Below, piece after piece: positions 55,304-63,108 of a DNA stretch of 64,000 nt (the stretch's first letter is position 1; the number at the start of each line of letters is the position of its first letter). Under the pieces are notes generated by a model. It saw only the letters and a list, made by a program, of their open reading frames with translations, had not been told where the DNA came from and ran no database searches. The position numbers and the translations under genes were made by a program. The stretch comes from Boseongicola sp. SB0665_bin_10 (GTDB lineage: Bacteria > Pseudomonadota > Alphaproteobacteria > Rhodobacterales > Rhodobacteraceae), in the NCBI GenBank assembly GCA_009838075.1, contig VXSG01000050.1, positions 1 to 64,000 on the forward strand, read 5' to 3'.

Positions 55304-56182
55304 ATGGACAGGGAAAGACAAGAAACACCGAAGGACTACGAGGCGCTGATCCAATTGATTCACGAGCGTTTCGACGCCATGAGCAAGTCGCACCAGCAGA
55401 TTTCGGTCTATTTGACGCAAAACCCGAACGAGATCGCGGTTCACTCGGTGAACGCCATTGCAGATCGCTGCGGCATTCATGCATCGAGCTTTGTCAGGTT
55501 TGCCCAGGCATTGGGTTACAGCGGATTCAAGGATCTCCAGAAACTGTTTCAGAAACGGCTGGAAACCGCCGCACCAGGGTTCGAAGCGAGAGTCCGTGCG
55601 TTGGAGGGGGACCTGGAAGACCGCGACGATCCGTCTGACTTCGGGTTTCTCCGAGACTTGGTGGTCAAGGACATCGCGTCGCTCCAGGCCTTGCTGGACG
55701 ACATTTCCGGTCAGGATCTGTCAACGGCAGCAGACTTGTTGAGTACCGCCGATTCGGTTTTTCTTCTTGGTCAGCTGCGTTCGGCTCCGGTCGTCGACTT
55801 TCTCAGGTACATGCTCACGATGATCGGGAAGAAGTGCGTTCTGCTGGATCCAAGCGGCGGCCTGGCAACCCATATGTCCGAAACTATCTCTGGCGACGAT
55901 GTCCTGGTCGCGGTGTCGTTTCGATACTATGCAAACGAGGTTGTCTCGATTTCGGAAAACCTGAAGGATGCACGCACGAAAATCATCGCGATTTCGGACA
56001 GCACGTTGTCTCCGCTGGCGAAGTCTGCCGATGTCTTGTTCGTGGTGCCAGAACATCGTCACACTTTCTCACGGTCGATTGCCGCCCCCATGTGCATTTC
56101 CCAAGCGCTGGTTCTCGCGACTGCGGCACGCCTGCAAGTTGACGCCGATCTTCCGGAGATTCCCACCGTGACACGGGCGTAG
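55304..56182 (+). CDS. RpiR/HexR-family transcriptional regulator with SIS domain
   Basis: This 292-residue regulator has an N-terminal helix-turn-helix (NAIADRCGIHASSFVRFAQA, GYSGFKDLQKLF) and a C-terminal sugar-isomerase (SIS) domain (VFLLGQLRSAPVVDF, VAVSFRYYANEVV, IAISDSTLSPLAKSADVLF) that senses a phosphorylated or other sugar intermediate. ATG 55304 is chosen from the family start. As last gene of the plus-strand operon it may auto-regulate by binding the palindromes at 48748-48786. Whether it represses, as in known IolR-type RpiR regulators, is not shown. Confidence 0.88.
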   Translation: MDRERQETPKDYEALIQLIHERFDAMSKSHQQISVYLTQNPNEIAVHSVNAIADRCGIHASSFVRFAQALGYSGFKDLQKLFQKRLETAAPGFEARVRALEGDLEDRDDPSDFGFLRDLVVKDIASLQALLDDISGQDLSTAADLLSTADSVFLLGQLRSAPVVDFLRYMLTMIGKKCVLLDPSGGLATHMSETISGDDVLVAVSFRYYANEVVSISENLKDARTKIIAISDSTLSPLAKSADVLFVVPEHRHTFSRSIAAPMCISQALVLATAARLQVDADLPEIPTVTRA

Positions 56183-56929
56183 CTGTTCCGGGCAGGTCTT
56201 GCCGCACCGGCCTTTGGGTGCCCGTTCGGTGTCGTCAATGGCGTCGAGCCGACATCGGAGATGGTCGTGATCAACGGTGCCAAACGGACTTCTCCCAAAT
56301 GGGCCGATTTGTTCGGCGGTGACGAGGCAGGTGGAGTCTCGGATGCGACGTTGCGCGTCGCGACGTTCTGGTGGTCGGGTTGGTCATCCACCCCGGCACC
56401 CGATTTGCCAGTCGCCTCCCATGACGTGGAGAGCAACATCGTGCACGTCGGTTCAGACAGTTCATTGTTCTGCTCCCGTCACGTGGCCACGATGCGGGCC
56501 GTCGGTGCCGCGGCTCGTTAATTGACTCGACGGAACCATCCAATCCCGGTCGTGTCTAGGCACCAACACACACATGAAAATCGACTTTAACAAATTGGAA
56601 AAAATGTTGAATCTTAGGGCCGCGCCGCTAGCTTCGTTGTCAGGAGATCCCAGCGTCCGCGCGGCTTGGTTCATCAGCGGGGGGAACGTCTTGAAGGGTC
56701 CAGAACTGACGTCGGCCCTTGCCTTGAATGGCCGGGAAGTGCCGGACTGCCTTGACCTGCAGGAACACTCCGGACGACCCCGGCTTCGCCTGTCTTCCCC
56801 GAGTCAAGAACCGTGTCATGACATGGGGTGGGAGGCCGTCGAAGTCGGATCGCGAACGCCACCGCCCATAGAATGTCCGTAGCCGTACGGCACGCCGGGA
56901 TGCGCCTGCAAGTCATCGGACAGACAGGC
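56183..56929. other. Non-coding stretch between regulator and FAD hydroxylase
   Basis: About 750 bp without a convincing gene. It includes an AT-rich patch around 56570-56625 (unusual for this GC-rich DNA) that could host a promoter or regulator site for the downstream hydroxylase operon. Confidence 0.45.
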
Positions 56930-58444
56930 ATGCGCCATGATCGCGCGGACGTGATCATTGTCGGTCTTGGTCCGACCGGCGCCACATTGGCAAACCTGTT
57001 GGCGGAATGCGGCGTCAGGGTCATCGTCGTTGATCGCGAAGCCGGAATTTACGACCTGCCAAGGGCGGTTCATTTCGACGGCGAAACCATGCGGGTCTTT
57101 CAGTCCGCAGGGATTTCCGAAAGCTTGAGCCGTGAAGTGATTGTCAATCCCGGCATGCGCTTTGTCGATCCCCACGGAGAAATCCTGCTTGACTGGCCGC
57201 GACCAAGGGAGATCGGGCCCCAGGGATGGCACGCAAGCTATCGCTTGCATCAGCCTGACCTGGAAAGGCTGCTGCGCGAAAACCTTGCCAGGCGTCCCAA
57301 TGTGTCGGTGCTGACAAATATGGTGGCGATTTCCGTCAACGTCCGGAAACAGGATGTGATCGTGACGTGCCGCAACCTCCGAAATGGCCAGACACGCAAT
57401 CTGTCTTCGTCCTATGTTGTCGGTTGTGACGGGGCACGGTCACTCGTTCGCGGCGTGATCGGTTCGGAGATGTTCGACCTCGGGTTCAAGGAACGCTGGT
57501 TGGTCGTGGACGTGCTCCTGAAGGATGACCGGCCGGATCTCGGGGATCACTCGATCCAGTATTGCAGCCCTGACCGGCCGATGACGTATTGCCGAAGCCC
57601 GAAAAACCGGAGACGCTGGGAAATCGCCTTGCGAGATGATGAGGCTGACGAACAAGTCACCAGGGAAGAACAGGTCTGGTCGTTTCTCGCTCCTTGGATC
57701 GAACCGGGTGACGCGGAATTGGAGCGCCGCGCAGTCTATACATTTCGGTCCGAAATTGCGGAGATCTGGCGAAAAGGCCGATTGATGATCGCGGGCGATG
57801 CCGCACATTTGACCCCGCCTTTCATGGGACAAGGCATGTGCACAGGAATCCGCGATGCTTCGAACCTTGCCTGGAAACTTGCCCTGTGCGTCAAGGGTGC
57901 TGTCAGTTGCGACATTCTCGACAGTTATCAGGAGGAGCGTGCACCCAATGCGCGGTCCTTCATTGAGACCGCAATGCGTCTTGGCAGGCTGATCAACGCG
58001 CTGGACAAGGGGTCGACATTGTCCTTGGGGTCGCGAGACGAGACCGGAGTTGCAAGCATGGAAACCATTGCCCCGCCGTTGGGTGCCAGTGACGTGGGCG
58101 GGTTGATTCCTGCAGACACGCCGCACAAGGGACGGTTGTTTCCGCAACCGATGCTTGAAGACGGGCGCTTGCTGGACGATGCCGTCGGGTACAATCCTGC
58201 ACTGATCGTGCGTGGGGCATTGCCCCGCCATGTTGCAGCGACCGTTCCGGTCGTCGAGTGTACGGACGGTTCTGCCCTGGCTGCCGCGCTCGCCGGACTT
58301 GACACGAACGCGATCCTGGTTCGACCTGATCGATACATTGCGGCCAGCGCGAGAACCGAGGCGGATGTGGCGGCACTTGCCGCGCGGGCATTGCCGTCGC
58401 CAATGCCCGGCCGTGCATCGGGGGAAGGGTCTTGCGCAGTGTAG
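56930..58444 (+). CDS. FAD-dependent aromatic hydroxylase (MhpA-like)
   Basis: This protein of about 504 residues belongs to the class A flavoprotein hydroxylases. The FAD motif DVIIVGLGPTGATLANLLAE, the DG-type motif VVGCDGARSLVR and RLMIAGDAAHLTPPFMGQG are complete. It resembles 3-(3-hydroxyphenyl)propionate hydroxylase (MhpA) in layout, with a C-terminal thioredoxin-like region, but the aromatic substrate is not known. ATG 56930 is chosen from the family start. A P450 relic follows directly. Confidence 0.87.
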   Translation: MRHDRADVIIVGLGPTGATLANLLAECGVRVIVVDREAGIYDLPRAVHFDGETMRVFQSAGISESLSREVIVNPGMRFVDPHGEILLDWPRPREIGPQGWHASYRLHQPDLERLLRENLARRPNVSVLTNMVAISVNVRKQDVIVTCRNLRNGQTRNLSSSYVVGCDGARSLVRGVIGSEMFDLGFKERWLVVDVLLKDDRPDLGDHSIQYCSPDRPMTYCRSPKNRRRWEIALRDDEADEQVTREEQVWSFLAPWIEPGDAELERRAVYTFRSEIAEIWRKGRLMIAGDAAHLTPPFMGQGMCTGIRDASNLAWKLALCVKGAVSCDILDSYQEERAPNARSFIETAMRLGRLINALDKGSTLSLGSRDETGVASMETIAPPLGASDVGGLIPADTPHKGRLFPQPMLEDGRLLDDAVGYNPALIVRGALPRHVAATVPVVECTDGSALAAALAGLDTNAILVRPDRYIAASARTEADVAALAARALPSPMPGRASGEGSCAV

Positions 58445-58589
58445 GTCGCGAAATGGGTGCAAGCGAATTCTTGCGTGCGCAGGAAGTTTCCGGAACGCGG
58501 CGTTGCGTGTCGCGGGAGCTTTCGAGGCAGTTGGAATTCCCGGGAGGTTGCAGTCACGCGCGGGTCCGTCTGCCAGGGCAGTGCCCAGT

Positions 58590-59269
58590 TGCCCGCATCG
58601 CGCAAGAGGGCAATTGCACCGTCATCGAATTCAAGGCATGTCTCCGTGACCTGATCCGCCACCGTCGTTCATTTCCGGACGAATCATCACCAACCGAGGT
58701 CTTGATCGTTCTCGCGGATGCAGAGGTCGATGCCGAAAGACTGACCGAACTGGAACTTCTTCATCAATGCATCTTCATGTTGATCGCCGGCCATGAAACA
58801 TCAACGAACATGCTTTCGCACGGCGTGCACGAGATGTCGCGTTCTCCTTGGGAAATCCTGTGCACGGCGGAGAATCCGGGTCTGGTCGATTCAATGGTGG
58901 AAGAGGCCTTTCGCTGCAGGGCGCCGATCCAGATCAACAATCGCGGATCGACCAAGGATGCCGAATTGGGCGGCTTGGCCATCCCGGAAGGGACGGCGGT
59001 TCACCTGGTCGTCGTCGCCGCGAACCACGATTCCCGGCAGTTTCCCGATCCTGATCGCTTCGACATGGCACGCCGGCCCAACCGGCCTCTGAGCTTCTGT
59101 CCTAGAGTTCACGTCTGTGCCGGAAACTCGCTTGCGCGGATGGAAGCCGCGATCGCCTTCCGGAAGCTCTTTGGTCGTTTCCCCTGGGTTGCGGCTCATG
59201 GCGCCGCCCGAAATCGCCGCACGCCTGCGATTCAGTGAGATCCGGCACCTGCGCATTGCCGTCAATTGA
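58590..59269 (+). pseudogene. Cytochrome P450, 5'-truncated and frameshifted
   Basis: Only the C-terminal half of a P450 is left. It starts near TVIEFKACLRDLI, then the I-helix LIAGHETSTNML, an ExxR-like VEEAFRCR, and the haem loop SFCPRVHVCAGNS. In a working P450 the loop reads FGPGVHVCAG; here both Gly codons have one-base changes, to Cys and Arg. About 180 N-terminal residues are absent because the hydroxylase gene ends just upstream. Near 59185 an extra base shifts the frame: one frame ends at 59238, the other encodes the true tail (ARLRFSEIRHLRIAVN) and stops at 59269. Not expected to be active. Confidence 0.85.
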
Positions 59270-59280
59270 GAGAACCGCTC

Positions 59281-59823
59281 ATGAACCGACCAAGACCTGC
59301 CAGAATGCAGCATGTCGCCATAGAAGTCAGCGACACGAATCGCTCCATCGAATGGTATCGCCGGGTTCTCGGTTTCAAGCTCACCGAGCGTCATGCAGCA
59401 TTCGAGGTGGAAGGCATACCTGTCGAACTGACCTTCATGCGCCTCGCCAACGTCCAACACGAGATTGTCCTTGTACACAATCCGAGGAAGACCTACCGAA
59501 CCAAGCCGCTTCCCGAGGCGGACTTCGACGGCCCTCCGAATTTCCATCATGCCGCATTTGAATGCGACAACCGAGACGACTGGCTGGCGCTTCTGGACCG
59601 CATTCGCACGGAAGGTGCGGAAATCGTTCGGGGACCGATATTGCACTCGTTCGTGCAGCCTCGCGGCGATGGGAGTTGGGGCGAAAACGAGGCTGTCTAC
59701 ATTCTCGACCCTGACGGCCACCGAATCGAACTGTTTTGCGACCTTGCCACGATCGACAGTGACGGCACTCACGTCAGCGCGGCAGGCGTTCGGCTGAAAG
59801 GTACCGACACCGAAGAGTTGTGA
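59281..59823 (+). CDS. VOC-family metalloprotein (dioxygenase/glyoxalase-like)
   Basis: This 180-residue vicinal-oxygen-chelate protein has two repeats. Metal-ligand candidates are His in MQHVAIEVSD, His in FHHAAFECD and Glu in HRIELFCD, the His-His-Glu pattern of type I extradiol dioxygenases. Middle residues (WYRRVLGFKLTERHAAFE) fit the fold. Ring-cleavage activity is possible given the neighbours, but glyoxalase or other roles are not excluded. ATG 59281 has GAGAGAA upstream; it begins 11 bp after the P450 relic. Confidence 0.8.
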   Translation: MNRPRPARMQHVAIEVSDTNRSIEWYRRVLGFKLTERHAAFEVEGIPVELTFMRLANVQHEIVLVHNPRKTYRTKPLPEADFDGPPNFHHAAFECDNRDDWLALLDRIRTEGAEIVRGPILHSFVQPRGDGSWGENEAVYILDPDGHRIELFCDLATIDSDGTHVSAAGVRLKGTDTEEL

Positions 59824-60042
59824 CAGCGGACATTGCCGCCTTCATTCAAGGAGACCCTGTCGCGTTCTTGTCCGGCAAGCGATGCAATTCCGCGCTCGTT
59901 TTCGGCGGCCAAATGCGGTCTGTTGCCGATCTGCCGCCCTCGCGTCGACCGTGAGTCTTTGCGGTGTCTCGATGATCCGTGATCGCCAACCGTTCGCCAT
60001 GCCGATTCCTTGCGTCGGCCTTTCTCCAAGCGTGCAGGGTTC

Positions 60043-61263
60043 TCAAGCGGCGCCCTTGGCCCGCACGTCCTCGACAATGCCGCGAAATTCCTCGTCGCTC
60101 AGCATGTCGCGTTTCTCGATGCCCTTGAATTTGACCCGGACCAGCACCTCTGCTGCCTGTTCGTCGGCCAAGGCTCCGAGCCCCAACTCTTCCATCTTGT
60201 AGGTGATCGAGGCCTTGCCGCTCTTCTTCCCGAGGACCACTTCGCCCGTCCGGCCCGTCAGGGCGGGATGGGTGCCGAACATCACCAACGGATCGTGCAT
60301 CACGTACTGGATGCCGATCCCGCTCTCGCGAATGAAGTTGCCGTGGCCAAGGACGGGCTTGTTGCGGGCAATCGGAACGTTGGACAGCTCGGACAGCATT
60401 GCGCCCAGTTCAGGCAGCTTGTCCAGCCTGTACCCCAACTCGTACCCGTACAGCAGGTCGAGTCCCAGGATCAACTCTTCAAGGGCCGCATTGCCTGTCC
60501 GTTCGCCGAGTCCGTTGCCGCAGCTGTGTACGCATTCGGCGCCGGCCGTCACGGCCGCAAGCTCCGTCGCCACGCCCATTCCGAAATCGTTGTGGGTGTG
60601 TATCTCGATGGGCAGTCCCGTCATGCGCTTGACCCAGCGCACCATGTACTTGATCGCCTCGGGCGTCGCGCATCCCATGGTGTCGACGATGCCGATCGCG
60701 TCTGGCGGCGATTCCGCCATGATCGCGTTGCAGAGGCTGGTCAGGTCCTCCGGTCGCGCGCGGGTCGTGTCGTAGGGGAAGTACACCGCGTGCAGTCCCT
60801 GTTCGCGGGCATAGTTGATCACGCCGCGGCTCTTCTTGAACACGTCTTCCCAGGTCCAGCCGAATTGGGTGACCAGCTTCGGATATCCGATCGGCACCTC
60901 GATGATGACCCCGTGCGCCCCGCATTCCAGCGCCATGTCGATGTCGGTCTTGAGGGCGCGGGCAAAGGTGTAGATTCTGGACTTCAGGCCGAGCTTCGAG
61001 ATTTCCTTGATGGCTTCGGCATCTTGCGGCGACACCGCCGGCATGCCGGCTTCGATCCGGTCGACGCCGATTTCATCCATCTTGCTGGCGATGCGGATCT
61101 TGTCATCGATGGAGAACACGACTCCGGGGGTCTGCTCGCCGTCTCGCAGCGTCGCGTCGTGGATCTCGACCTTGGGTGGCAGGATCAGGTCCTTGCGGAC
61201 TTCGGGCACGAAATTGTAGGGGCTGACCCACCACTTGCCGTCTTCGAAATGAGTTTCGCGCAT
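60043..61263 (-). CDS. HMGL-like acyl-transfer/aldol enzyme (2-isopropylmalate synthase family)
   Basis: This 406-residue TIM-barrel protein of the LeuA/homocitrate synthase family has EIHDATLRDGEQTPGVVFS near the N terminus and RIEAGMPAVSPQD. The metal-binding IEIHTHNDFGMGVA and SCGNGLGERTGNAALE complete the active site. It lacks the C-terminal leucine-regulatory domain of LeuA, so it is more like homocitrate or citramalate synthase or a specialised condensing/lyase enzyme. ATG 61263 follows GGGGGAA. It is divergent from a GntR regulator and not in the leucine operon. Substrate unknown. Confidence 0.82.
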   Translation of the reverse strand: MRETHFEDGKWWVSPYNFVPEVRKDLILPPKVEIHDATLRDGEQTPGVVFSIDDKIRIASKMDEIGVDRIEAGMPAVSPQDAEAIKEISKLGLKSRIYTFARALKTDIDMALECGAHGVIIEVPIGYPKLVTQFGWTWEDVFKKSRGVINYAREQGLHAVYFPYDTTRARPEDLTSLCNAIMAESPPDAIGIVDTMGCATPEAIKYMVRWVKRMTGLPIEIHTHNDFGMGVATELAAVTAGAECVHSCGNGLGERTGNAALEELILGLDLLYGYELGYRLDKLPELGAMLSELSNVPIARNKPVLGHGNFIRESGIGIQYVMHDPLVMFGTHPALTGRTGEVVLGKKSGKASITYKMEELGLGALADEQAAEVLVRVKFKGIEKRDMLSDEEFRGIVEDVRAKGAA

Positions 61264-61544
61264 CGGTTCCCCCAAGACTTGCATGGACAGTTTGGTTGGG
61301 AACGCTATACCCATTTTTCTTCCGTTCCAAAGGAAAAAACCACTTTTTCTGACGACCAGGCACAGGCGGGTTCCGCACCATGGGTTCGGATGCCCGACAT
61401 CCTGGCGCAATTGAGACCCTTTCGACGAGTTCCGGGCGCAAATTGCGGTTCCGGCCAGGGCGGTCCTTCCCGGGATGGCCGCCAGCGGTCCGGAAAAAAA
61501 CGATAATATTTGTTTTCTTCGCCAAATGATGGCAATTGTTTCAT
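61264..61544. promoter_or_regulatory. Divergent promoter region between HMGL-like enzyme and GntR regulator
   Basis: The 281-bp gap between the divergent genes should hold both promoters. It contains an inverted repeat GCCA-AATGA-TGGC (61521-61533) just 12 bp before the regulator start, and an AT-rich run at about 61496-61520. Both fit a self-regulated operator. No match to a named motif is claimed. Confidence 0.4.
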
Positions 61545-62207
61545 ATGGACAGACCCGTTGAAGACACGGCCTCGCCGCAATCCTCGACCCAGCGTGTCTA
61601 TCTCGCGCTCCGGAACGACATCATCGCCGGTCGCATTCCGCCGGGAGAGCGCTTGAAGATCGATGCTCTCAAGGTCGCGCTCGACACCGGGGCGTCCCCT
61701 GTTCGCGAGGCGCTCAGCCTTCTGACCTCCGATCAGCTCGTCGACCGGCTGGACCAGCGCGGGTTTCGCGTGGCTGCGACCAGCCGGGCGCAGTTCCAGG
61801 AAATCCTGGACTTGCGCTGCAACCTGGAGGAGCTTGCACTGCGCGACAGCCTGGCGAATACCGACGCGACGTGGGAAGACGCGTTGGTGCTGGCGCATCA
61901 TCACATGAACAAGGCTGACCGGAACGATGTCGACGCCTACGAGACGCATCACAAGCGCTTTCACATGGCGCTTCTTTCGGCCTGCAAATCGCCGATCCTG
62001 CTGCGCTTCTGCAGCCAGCTGTACGACCTGAACGTGCGATACAGGTACCTGGCGGGCCGTGCGAAATCCTACTCGCGCCGCAACGTCGAGGCAGAGCATC
62101 GCGCGATTCTTGACGCGGCGGTCGGTCGAACCACCGACAGGGCCTGCGCCAGCCTGATGGACCACTATCGCAAGACGGGCGCGTTCCTCGCAGAACTGGT
62201 CGACTGA
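61545..62207 (+). CDS. GntR-family transcriptional regulator (FCD subfamily)
   Basis: This 220-residue regulator has an N-terminal winged helix (VYLALRNDIIAGRIPPGERL, TGASPVREALSLLTSDQLVD) and an all-helical FCD ligand-binding domain (ILDLRCNLEELALRDSL, HHKRFHMALLSAC, AEHRAILDAAVGR). His/Asp residues typical of the metal-binding FCD type are present. ATG 61545 is chosen over TTG 61536. Such regulators sense organic acids and usually repress adjacent catabolic genes; here the target is probably the flanking intradiol dioxygenase/TRAP block or the HMGL-like gene. Confidence 0.9.
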   Translation: MDRPVEDTASPQSSTQRVYLALRNDIIAGRIPPGERLKIDALKVALDTGASPVREALSLLTSDQLVDRLDQRGFRVAATSRAQFQEILDLRCNLEELALRDSLANTDATWEDALVLAHHHMNKADRNDVDAYETHHKRFHMALLSACKSPILLRFCSQLYDLNVRYRYLAGRAKSYSRRNVEAEHRAILDAAVGRTTDRACASLMDHYRKTGAFLAELVD

Positions 62208-62226
62208 CGAAATCCGCTCAGGGCCG

Positions 62227-63096
62227 TCAAGCTTCGCGGACCAGCTTGAGGTCGAAGTCCGCGACGAGGTAGGGCTCGGTCAGCTTGCCTGTCAGGTCGT
62301 AGCCGTCCGGGAACGTGTGTGCCGGAAGCTCGTCGTATTTCATGACCAGGTCTTCGCGCACCCCGAAGACGGTGTCCTCGTCGAGATAAGGGTCGTCTTC
62401 GGGAAAGATCTCCGTGACCAGCTGGCGGTAGCCTTGGGCGGTGACAATGTAGTGCAGATGCGAGGGCCTCCATGGATGTCGGCCGACGGCGTTCAGGATA
62501 TCGCCGACAGGCCCGTCGCTGGGCACCGTGTAGCTGACCGGCTTGACAGTGGTGAAGCCGTAGCATCCGTCGGCGCCGGTCGTCTGGATGCCATGAAAGC
62601 TGTATGTGTCCTGTTCAGGATCCTGGCTGGAATACAGCCCGTTCGGTGCGGTCTGCCAGATGTCCACCTTGGCGCCCTCGATCGGGTTGCCGTCCGTGTC
62701 TGTGACGCGGCCGCGGGCCAGCAGGACCGGACCCTCGTAGTGGCGTTTCATGTCGTGGCCGAACGGAATTTCCGGCGCGCCGGAGATGTGAAACGGCCCG
62801 AGCACGCTGGAGGAGGTCCCCTCCGGCACCGAATTGATCATGTCCACAAGCGACGACAGGCCGAACACGTCCGAAAGCAACACGAACTCGTGGCGTTCCG
62901 CATCGGTGAATTCGGTCATGCGTTCCATGAAGTCGATGCCGGTCTGCCACTCGGCATGCGAGAGGCGCACCTCCCTGGCAAAGGCGTGCAGGTGCCTGGC
63001 GAGGCTCGCCATGATCTCGCGCATGCGAGGGTCCGTGTCCTTGCCACAGTAGCTTAGGAACACCTCGGTGATGTTGTCCTGAGTGAGCTTTCGCAT
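62227..63096 (-). CDS. Intradiol ring-cleavage dioxygenase (catechol/hydroxyquinol type)
   Basis: This 289-residue nonhaem Fe(III) enzyme cleaves a vicinal diol ring between the hydroxyls. The N-terminal dimerisation helices (MRKLTQDNITEVFLSYCG) and the catalytic domain are complete. Iron ligands are in NGLYSSQD (Tyr), VKPVSYTVP (Tyr) and RPSHLHYIV (two His). The layout (GPFHISGAPEIPFGHDM) is of the type of catechol or hydroxyquinol 1,2-dioxygenase. It converts its diol to a muconate/maleylacetate-type product. It follows the TRAP permease gene after 12 bp on the same strand. The downstream maleylacetate or muconate enzymes are not in the window. Confidence 0.92.
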   Translation of the reverse strand: MRKLTQDNITEVFLSYCGKDTDPRMREIMASLARHLHAFAREVRLSHAEWQTGIDFMERMTEFTDAERHEFVLLSDVFGLSSLVDMINSVPEGTSSSVLGPFHISGAPEIPFGHDMKRHYEGPVLLARGRVTDTDGNPIEGAKVDIWQTAPNGLYSSQDPEQDTYSFHGIQTTGADGCYGFTTVKPVSYTVPSDGPVGDILNAVGRHPWRPSHLHYIVTAQGYRQLVTEIFPEDDPYLDEDTVFGVREDLVMKYDELPAHTFPDGYDLTGKLTEPYLVADFDLKLVREA

Positions 63097-63108
63097 GGAT
63101 CTGGCCCT

